From an uncultured Azospirillum sp. (GTDB lineage: Bacteria > Pseudomonadota > Alphaproteobacteria > RF32 > CAG-239), in the NCBI GenBank assembly GCA_902489675.1, contig CABUAP010000025.1:1-12060 (forward strand): a stretch of 12,060 bases of DNA, written 5' to 3'. Shown here one piece after another: positions 8,310 through 12,060 of this stretch. Positions within the stretch are counted from its first letter, which is position 1; every line of letters starts with the position of its first letter. A program made the translations under genes and the position numbers. Below the pieces are notes generated by a model. The model was not told where the DNA came from. It was given only the letters and a program-made list of their open reading frames with translations, and made no database searches.

Positions 8310-9846
8310 TTTCTTTGATCTCCACAGTTCTGAAACGGTAAACTTTGATAGCGTTTGACCAATAGTTGGGGCTCATCCCCGCTTTTAACTTTAAATTACG
8401 CAAAAATTCTTCTTTATCCGGCAGCTGTTTCCACACAGAGGGCAAAAACAGCCCTTGCCGGTTGCCGTCGCGAATCACCAAACCGTCAACGCCCTTTTGC
8501 AGCCGGTTCAGCAAATCTTCTTCACTTTGATAGAAAATTCGTTCAAAACCGGTTAAAAGCGATACGGAAATGTTGATTTTATCCAGTTCATCGGCTGTTA
8601 CCGGAGTAAAACGTCCGTCTTCTGCCGCCGCATTACGGGTGTTTTCGGCAATATCCAAAGCAACGGCACGCTTCGGATACAGCGAGCCGATGCAGCCGCG
8701 CAAAGCGCCTTCTTTCTCCAACGTGACAAATGCGGCCCCTTTATCAAACAGCGCATCATCATAATCTTCGCGGGAAGGTTCATAGACACGGTTGTGGATA
8801 ACGCTTTCTTCCAACGCGGTACGGGCTATCCGCAGCAATTCTCTTTTATAAACGCCGGCATAGCTTTCCAAAGCGGCAGCTTCCTGCTCCGTCCTGCCGG
8901 TCGGCGTAAAAGCCCAAGCGCCGTAACCGACGACACTTTCTTTACTGCCGGCCGTGTCGCCGGAATTGATTAACGATAAAATTTCGGGCTGCAGATACAT
9001 AAGCTGCGCCATAATCAGCGCCGTATTGATACCGCCGGCGCCGCAAGACTGATGATCTTTGAGCTCCGGTTCCACATCATTGATTTGGGATGCTGTTTGA
9101 CGATCGGCGGCTTGAGCGTCTTTATAAGGGTAATAGTGTGACAAATCGGCAGAAACCACCAGCAGCGTACCGTCCTCTTCAAGATAAGGGCGCAACGCCT
9201 CGGCCGTATCCTGCGGATTGAGGGCGCCATATACAATCGGCACAATTTTGAAATCACCCAGCACTTTCTGTAAAAAAGGCAGCTGCACTTCCAGCGAATG
9301 CTCATCTTTATGAGCGGCATCATTCACCGCAAAACCCTTGACAGACGACAGACGCGCCGTCAGTTCCCGATCAACCGGCACTTGCCCTAACGGGGTTACG
9401 AACCAATCGGCCGAAGACAAAGCCGCTCCTTTAACTGCCGCCCGGTGAGCCGGCCCCAACAGAATCACGGTTTTGATGCGGCCGGCAAAATCTGCCAGCG
9501 GACGATATGCCTGTGCGGCTGCCGGCGCCGAATATTGATAGCCGGCATGAGGAACAATCAGCATTTTCGGCATCTTTTCGTAACTGCCATCGGCAGCGTT
9601 CAAATAACGAACAACGTCATCGTTTAAATCTTGCGGAACTGCGGCATAGAACAAACCGGCAACCGCCGGGTGACGATATTTTTCCATCGGATCGGCCTTT
9701 TTGGCAAAGCGGGTAATCAACTCGCTGTTAGAAGAAATTTTTTCCTGAAAATAAAAATAATTGAGGATCACCAGCAGCACAATGCCGACGGCCAAAAGCG
9801 CCCGGCGCAGATAGTGGGGGTTATCACCGTTGTTTGGTTGCTTCAT
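8299..9846 (-). CDS. Membrane-anchored MEMO-AMMECR1 fusion (AmmeMemoRadiSam system B+A), 515 aa
   Basis: Two families normally encoded separately are joined. After a short cytoplasmic start, one hydrophobic helix (16-33) anchors the protein. The MEMO domain (about 57-320) keeps the family motifs: RHPAVAGLFY (59-67), PHAGYQYS (99-106), LGPAHR (130-135), EHSLEVQLPFLQ (182-193), SADLSHYYPY (232-241) and a CG at 268-269. H100, H134 and C268 correspond to the iron-ligand positions reported for human MEMO1. The AMMECR1 domain (about 330-505) carries the signature LRGCIGSL (382-389), then RFTPV, GVDGLVI (452-458) and GLFLPSVW (465-472). These two families plus a radical-SAM enzyme form the AmmeMemoRadiSam set; its chemistry is unsettled and no radical-SAM gene is present here. 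The gene overlaps the HAD gene by 23 bases and the M49 gene by 11. A GGAG lies 9 bases before the ATG. The helix has no evident cleavage site and looks like an anchor. Confidence 0.93.
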   Translation of the reverse strand: MKQPNNGDNPHYLRRALLAVGIVLLVILNYFYFQEKISSNSELITRFAKKADPMEKYRHPAVAGLFYAAVPQDLNDDVVRYLNAADGSYEKMPKMLIVPHAGYQYSAPAAAQAYRPLADFAGRIKTVILLGPAHRAAVKGAALSSADWFVTPLGQVPVDRELTARLSSVKGFAVNDAAHKDEHSLEVQLPFLQKVLGDFKIVPIVYGALNPQDTAEALRPYLEEDGTLLVVSADLSHYYPYKDAQAADRQTASQINDVEPELKDHQSCGAGGINTALIMAQLMYLQPEILSLINSGDTAGSKESVVGYGAWAFTPTGRTEQEAAALESYAGVYKRELLRIARTALEESVIHNRVYEPSREDYDDALFDKGAAFVTLEKEGALRGCIGSLYPKRAVALDIAENTRNAAAEDGRFTPVTADELDKINISVSLLTGFERIFYQSEEDLLNRLQKGVDGLVIRDGNRQGLFLPSVWKQLPDKEEFLRNLKLKAGMSPNYWSNAIKVYRFRTVEIKENEN

Positions 9847-10531
9847 CCGGGCAGTCTCCGCAGTCTAGGCCGGCCAGTGACCGGTAAAATTGTTCAAAAG
9901 TATCAAAATAAACCACATCCGGGCTGTCGATTTTCTCAACTTCCGGACAGCCGCCGATAATCCTCACCGGCAAAGCGCCGACCGCTTCAGCGCACATATT
10001 GTCCAACACGCTGTCGCCGACAACCCATACGGTTTGAGCCGAAATGTCGTGCGGTTCCACCAGTCCAGCCAACGCCAGACGGGCATGATCGCCATAAGGT
10101 TTGTCATGAGCGGCCTCGTGCCCGCAGACAATACGGTCAAAAAAACCGGGATCAAACAAAAGCGGCAGTTCAAACTCCAGCAAACGGCGGTCTTTGTTGG
10201 TCATAATCGCGATCTTGACCTGCTTCTGCCGCAGCCACCGCAATGTTTCTCTGACACCGGGAAAAACTTTGATCATTCGCGCCACATTGGCTTTATATAA
10301 CTCGGCGTAACGATTGTAAGCTTCTGCGGCAAAATCCCCGAAAACCAACGGAAAATTATCCATAAACGACAAGTTCTTATCTTGTTTATCGCGGGTGCTT
10401 TCCCAGTCCGGCAAGCCGTACTCCGGCATAATTTGATTGACCGCCCACAACCGCGGGGTACGGGTTTCGGCCAAAGTGCCGTCCCAATCAAACACTGCCG
10501 CTTTTAATTTGTCGGCGTCCAGTCTATCCAT
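9824..10531 (-). CDS. HAD-superfamily hydrolase (phosphoglycolate-phosphatase-like), 235 aa
   Basis: A haloacid-dehalogenase-fold phosphatase, probably acting on a small phosphorylated metabolite. All four motifs are present: D15 and D17 in FDWDGTLAET (nucleophile and acid/base), T111 in IMTNKD, K144 in HDKPYGD, and D173/D177 in VVGDSVLDN. The helical segment between motifs I and II (about 30-95) is the C1 cap of subfamily IA, the group containing Gph-type phosphatases. The substrate is not predictable; phosphoglycolate is only one option. The ATG at 10531 is preceded by GGAGGG at 10536-10541, an almost ideal ribosome site. A TTG at 10567 would extend the frame by 12 residues but lies upstream of the predicted -10 box, so it would not be transcribed. 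It is the first gene of the leftward operon and overlaps the MEMO-AMMECR1 gene by 23 bases. The C-terminus has the pair CGDC, possibly incidental. Confidence 0.9.
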   Translation of the reverse strand: MDRLDADKLKAAVFDWDGTLAETRTPRLWAVNQIMPEYGLPDWESTRDKQDKNLSFMDNFPLVFGDFAAEAYNRYAELYKANVARMIKVFPGVRETLRWLRQKQVKIAIMTNKDRRLLEFELPLLFDPGFFDRIVCGHEAAHDKPYGDHARLALAGLVEPHDISAQTVWVVGDSVLDNMCAEAVGALPVRIIGGCPEVEKIDSPDVVYFDTFEQFYRSLAGLDCGDCPDEATKQR

Positions 10532-10535
10532 TTTT

Positions 10536-10541
10536 CCCTCC
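10536..10541 (-). promoter_or_regulatory. Ribosome binding site fixing the HAD gene start
   Basis: GGAGGG (read leftward) lies four A residues before the ATG at 10529-10531. It is the strongest Shine-Dalgarno match in the window and decides for this ATG over the upstream in-frame TTG at 10567. Confidence 0.85.
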
Positions 10542-10546
10542 GTATT

Positions 10547-10575
10547 CTTATAAAGAAAATAAAACAATTTGGCAA
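10547..10575 (-). promoter_or_regulatory. Promoter of the HAD/MEMO-AMMECR1/M49 operon
   Basis: Read leftward: -35 TTGCCA (10570-10575, 5 of 6 to consensus), a 17-base spacer, and -10 TATAAG (10547-10552, 5 of 6). Transcription would begin near 10540, giving a leader of roughly ten bases just long enough to hold the GGAGG site. This is the best sigma-70-type promoter visible in the window. Confidence 0.65.
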
Positions 10576-10665
10576 AAATACAAGGGAAACAAACAATCAG
10601 GACGCAGTTTTTTTGTGCTTGTTCTTTTTTATCCGGCAGTTGTGTTTTGAAACAAATTGTTTTAT
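10559..10665. repeat. 13-bp inverted repeat shared by the two divergent promoters
   Basis: CAAATTGTTTTAT occurs on the + strand at 10653-10665 and on the - strand at 10559-10571, 81 bases apart. One copy lies in the leftward promoter's spacer and reaches into its -35. The other overlaps the rightward promoter's spacer and -10. The right copy also sits in a short palindrome AAACAAATTGTTT (10650-10662). It could be a shared operator, though its AT-richness makes chance possible. Confidence 0.4.
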
Positions 10666-10668
10666 AGT
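10640..10668 (+). promoter_or_regulatory. Probable promoter of the 157-aa membrane protein gene
   Basis: A -35-like TTGTGT (10640-10645), a 17-base spacer and a -10 TATAGT (10663-10668, 5 of 6). The start point would be near 10675, about 25 bases before the ATG at 10701, with AGGAA (10690-10694) in the leader. The -35 is poor, so an activator or a weak basal rate is likely if this is the true promoter. Confidence 0.45.
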
Positions 10669-10700
10669 GTTTTCAAATATTTTACAAACAGGAACTTTTC

Positions 10701-11174
10701 ATGAATAATCGCTACACTCCTTCATATTCTTATGCCGCTTCGCAAACAAACCAAGCGGCAAGATGGGCGGCTCATCTGCCTGATTTTATCTTTCTTGTCG
10801 GTTGGTGGTTCTTTTTTACCGAACTCGGCCATACCCTGATCATGGTGCTGACCAAGGGCTGTTATTGCGATTTTTCTCAACCCGAAGCGCCCTGCTCCGG
10901 CGTTTATATGCTTATGTTTGAAATTGCGCTGTCTTTGATCTTGACGGTACCGTTATTTGTTTATTTTTGCCGCGGAATATTTATCGAAAAAGTCGGTTTG
11001 GGCAAAAAACTGATCATTCTCCTTTGTTCGGCGGGAGCGGCCTTTCTCTTTCCCCGGCTGCTGCTGATGGTGGAAGAAGGCTTTTCTTCGCTTTTACCCA
11101 ATATTGCCTCAATCGAATTCACACCTTGGGCCGATGCCGATATCGTTCGTTTTGTCCGCAGCCGTTACGGATAA
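10701..11174 (+). CDS. Three-helix membrane protein of unknown function, 157 aa
   Basis: No family is recognised. The N-terminal 25 residues are polar, rich in Tyr, Ser and Asn. Helices follow at about 26-51, 67-93 and 102-124, and an amphipathic or soluble tail runs from 125 to 157. Between helices 1 and 2 is a short loop with three cysteines (C54, C56, C65) in KGCYCDFSQPEAPC. This could form a disulfide if periplasmic or bind metal if cytoplasmic; by the positive-inside rule its side is uncertain. The start is supported by AGGAA six bases before the ATG. The gene stands alone, transcribed divergently from the HAD operon, followed by a gene-free stretch with several hairpins. Codon use matches the leftward genes, so it looks native to the genome. 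Confidence 0.75.
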   Translation: MNNRYTPSYSYAASQTNQAARWAAHLPDFIFLVGWWFFFTELGHTLIMVLTKGCYCDFSQPEAPCSGVYMLMFEIALSLILTVPLFVYFCRGIFIEKVGLGKKLIILLCSAGAAFLFPRLLLMVEEGFSSLLPNIASIEFTPWADADIVRFVRSRYG

Positions 11175-11198
11175 ACGAGACAACCGCTTATTGCAAAG

Positions 11199-11207
11199 TT
11201 ATCCACA
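11199..11207 (+). promoter_or_regulatory. Consensus DnaA box
   Basis: TTATCCACA matches the bacterial DnaA-box consensus TTATNCACA exactly and lies between genes. It is alone here: no cluster of boxes or AT-rich unwinding element surrounds it, so it is not evidence for an origin. It could be a titration or regulatory site, or chance. Confidence 0.4.
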
Positions 11208-11287
11208 ACCTTCACGAGATTTTATTGATTTTTTCGTCTGTTTGTGATATGTATTTTTCCATAATACGGTTATTAGGCCGTATTTAG

Positions 11288-11316
11288 AAAAAAGACGGTT
11301 GCAACCGTCTTTTTTT
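11288..11316 (+). terminator. Intrinsic terminator, probably of the 157-aa gene
   Basis: The core GACGGTTGCAACCGTC (11294-11309) is a perfect palindrome, flanked by six A on the left and seven T on the right. As RNA it folds into a 6-bp-or-longer stem with a small loop followed by a U-tract. It lies 113 bases after the stop of the 157-aa gene. Because of its symmetry it could also stop leftward transcription. Confidence 0.8.
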
Positions 11317-11319
11317 GTG

Positions 11320-11347
11320 CCCTTTTCTCCTTCAGAAAGGGGTTTTT
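11320..11347 (+). terminator. Second hairpin with T-run
   Basis: A 9-bp stem (11320-11328 with 11334-11342, one G-U pair) and a 5-base loop CCTTC are followed by TTTTT. It begins three bases after the first terminator's T-run, so it is either a backup terminator or part of a structured leader or small RNA. Confidence 0.55.
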
Positions 11348-11349
11348 GT

Positions 11350-11435
11350 GTTTCCGGTGTTCTTTCTCCTTGTACTCAACTCTGGCACCGGAAACTTTCT
11401 TGTTAACCGGCGCCGGAAAACCCGGCGCTTTTTTT
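11350..11435 (+). promoter_or_regulatory. Candidate attenuator: two hairpins with a competing alternative pairing
   Basis: Hairpin A pairs GTTTCCGGTG (11350-11359) with CACCGGAAAC (11386-11395) across a 26-base loop. Hairpin B is an intrinsic terminator: GCGCCGG (11410-11416), loop AAAAC, CCGGCGC (11422-11428), then seven T (11429-11435). The left arm of A (11351-11359) can instead pair over 9 bp, with one G-U, with CGCCGGAAA (11411-11419), which is the left arm and loop of B. Forming one excludes the other, as in transcription attenuators. The terminator ends 18 bases before the ATG at 11454, so rightward transcripts from upstream must pass it. No ligand or leader peptide is recognised. Confidence 0.5.
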
Positions 11436-11453
11436 ATTTTAAAGGAATATAAA

Positions 11454-12060
11454 ATGAGTAAATATGAAGATTACGAAGATGACCTCGGAACTTCGCTTTT
11501 AGGAATGTCGGGATTAAAACTGAATATGACCCCGCTGCCGAGAAAAAACATGACAACACGCGAAATTCTGGAACACAGACTCGCGAACTATGATGACGAT
11601 ATGGAACTAAAAACACCGTACTACGATCCGGAACTTGAATTTGACGGGCATGACTTGTATGTTAGAAGAAATGGCGTTGAATTCGATTCTTGGCCGGCAA
11701 TGTCCGGTCAACCAGGCTATCAAAATCGAGCCAGCACATCGGTTTCCGATCATGGACCGACTCCGGAAGGTGTCTATTATGTAGATCCCAAAAACTTGCA
11801 GGAAAGAAAAGGAACAATTGCTGACATATTAAACGCTGTATCTCAAATTGGTAATATTGAACTTTCAAATACAAAAGAAGGATTAAGAAATATTTTGAAA
11901 AACTACAGATGGAAGGATAAACCAGAATCCTGGGGAAATTACCGTGTTCCGTTAGAAGCTGATGATGGCACCGACACCCATGGACGACACAGTATGTATA
12001 TTCACGGCGGCGATGAGCTCGGCTCTGCCGGCTGTATTGACGTCGGTCCAAATATGGATC
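11454..12060 (+). CDS. L,D-transpeptidase-like (DUF2778/Tlde1-like) peptidoglycan enzyme, 5' part
   Basis: Starting at ATG 11454 (AAAGGAA six bases upstream), 202 codons are visible before the window ends. The first ~65 residues are polar and acidic, with no signal peptide. The domain then shows W80-P-A-M-S-G-Q-P-G, STSVSDHGPTPEGVYYV (94-110), SWGNYRVPL (159-167) and GRHSMYIHGG (177-186) followed by GSAGCID (190-196). The H184 ... S-x-G-C194 arrangement is the active-site signature of YkuD-like L,D-transpeptidases and of the DUF2778/Tlde1 group. Tlde1 members cleave or exchange D-amino acids on peptidoglycan stems and act as type VI secretion effectors. Without a signal peptide this protein would need another way to the periplasm, such as secretion, phage-type lysis or leakage. 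Codon use differs from the neighbours: 7 of 11 arginines are AGA and the gene is visibly more AT-rich, suggesting acquisition. The family call rests on motifs alone. Confidence 0.75.
   Translation, partial: MSKYEDYEDDLGTSLLGMSGLKLNMTPLPRKNMTTREILEHRLANYDDDMELKTPYYDPELEFDGHDLYVRRNGVEFDSWPAMSGQPGYQNRASTSVSDHGPTPEGVYYVDPKNLQERKGTIADILNAVSQIGNIELSNTKEGLRNILKNYRWKDKPESWGNYRVPLEADDGTDTHGRHSMYIHGGDELGSAGCIDVGPNMD

Larger units (their letters stand above)
11175..11453. other. Gene-free hairpin-rich stretch
   Basis: About 280 bases without a credible gene on either strand. It contains a consensus DnaA box (11199-11207), a weak 6-bp hairpin (ATACGG 11264-11269 with CCGTAT 11278-11283), four stronger hairpins between 11288 and 11435, and the ribosome site of the following gene (AAAGGAA, 11441-11447). 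I found no tRNA-like fold and no clearly good promoter; TTGATT at 11225-11230 with TATGTA 17 bases later is the best but poor. Confidence 0.7.

Noticed and set aside
10532..10567. N-terminal extension of the HAD protein starting at TTG 10567
   Set aside because: The extension lies across the predicted -10 box and lacks a ribosome site, whereas the ATG at 10531 has a nearly ideal GGAGG and places the first HAD motif at the usual distance from the N-terminus.
11288..11316. The perfect palindrome GACGGTTGCAACCGTC as a dimeric repressor operator
   Set aside because: The flanking A and T runs make an intrinsic terminator a simpler explanation, and no promoter lies close enough to be controlled by it.
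11199..11435. A replication origin suggested by the DnaA box and nearby AT-rich DNA
   Set aside because: Only one box is present in the intergenic stretch, with no cluster, no unwinding repeats and no typical origin neighbours such as dnaA, dnaN or parAB.
11662..12051. Open frame of 129 codons on the - strand opposite the transpeptidase-like gene
   Set aside because: The + strand frame carries the HGG...SAGCID active-site motif and a ribosome site. The antisense frame has neither.
1..12060. CRISPR arrays, tRNA or rRNA genes, insertion sequences
   Set aside because: I saw no regularly spaced repeats, no tRNA cloverleaf or rRNA core sequence, no transposase-like product and no paired terminal inverted repeats.

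Overview
The window looks like chromosomal DNA of a Gram-negative bacterium, most likely an alphaproteobacterium. The DNA polymerase III alpha subunit has the 'HLRVHSAYSLLEG' type of N-terminus I associate with that class, there is a small lipoprotein with a lipobox, and the last gene looks like a peptidoglycan-acting enzyme. Base composition is near 50% GC except in the last gene. The species cannot be named from sequence alone. Coding density is high, most genes overlap or nearly touch, and nearly every likely start has a clear AGGA/GGAGG ribosome binding site.

Layout. (1) Bases 1-1530 (+) hold the 3' part of a DUF2207 membrane protein. It ends at a hairpin (1542-1579) that can serve both strands, because the next gene converges on it. 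(2) Bases 1578-10531 (-) hold seven genes read leftward: a HAD-family phosphatase; a membrane-anchored MEMO-AMMECR1 fusion; an M49 (dipeptidyl-peptidase III family) metallopeptidase; a 122-aa membrane protein; a 52-aa lipoprotein; dnaE; and a 301-aa polytopic membrane protein. The first three overlap (23 and 11 bp). The last four are separated by 1-15 bp. An 85-bp gap with a perfect -10 box splits the row into two likely transcription units. (3) Bases 10532-10700 are a divergent promoter region with a very good leftward promoter and a plausible rightward one, sharing a 13-bp sequence in inverted orientation. (4) Bases 10701-11174 (+) encode a 157-aa three-helix membrane protein of unknown function. 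(5) Bases 11175-11453 hold no gene. They contain a consensus DnaA box and four successive hairpins, three followed by T-runs, the last 18 bp before the next ATG. (6) Bases 11454-12060 (+) begin a gene for an L,D-transpeptidase-like (DUF2778/Tlde1-like) protein, cut by the window end, with AGA-rich codon use unlike its neighbours and no signal peptide.

How the genes may work together. The MEMO and AMMECR1 domains are two of the three parts of the widespread but poorly understood AmmeMemoRadiSam system. Here they are fused, placed behind a membrane anchor, and read in one overlapping unit with a HAD hydrolase and a metallopeptidase. The radical-SAM third partner is not in the window. dnaE is the only gene whose cellular role is certain, and its membrane and lipoprotein neighbours have no obvious link to replication. 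The most unusual sites are the MEMO-AMMECR1/M49 unit and the hairpin-rich leader before the cell-wall enzyme, which contains two mutually exclusive pairings of the kind used in transcription attenuation.
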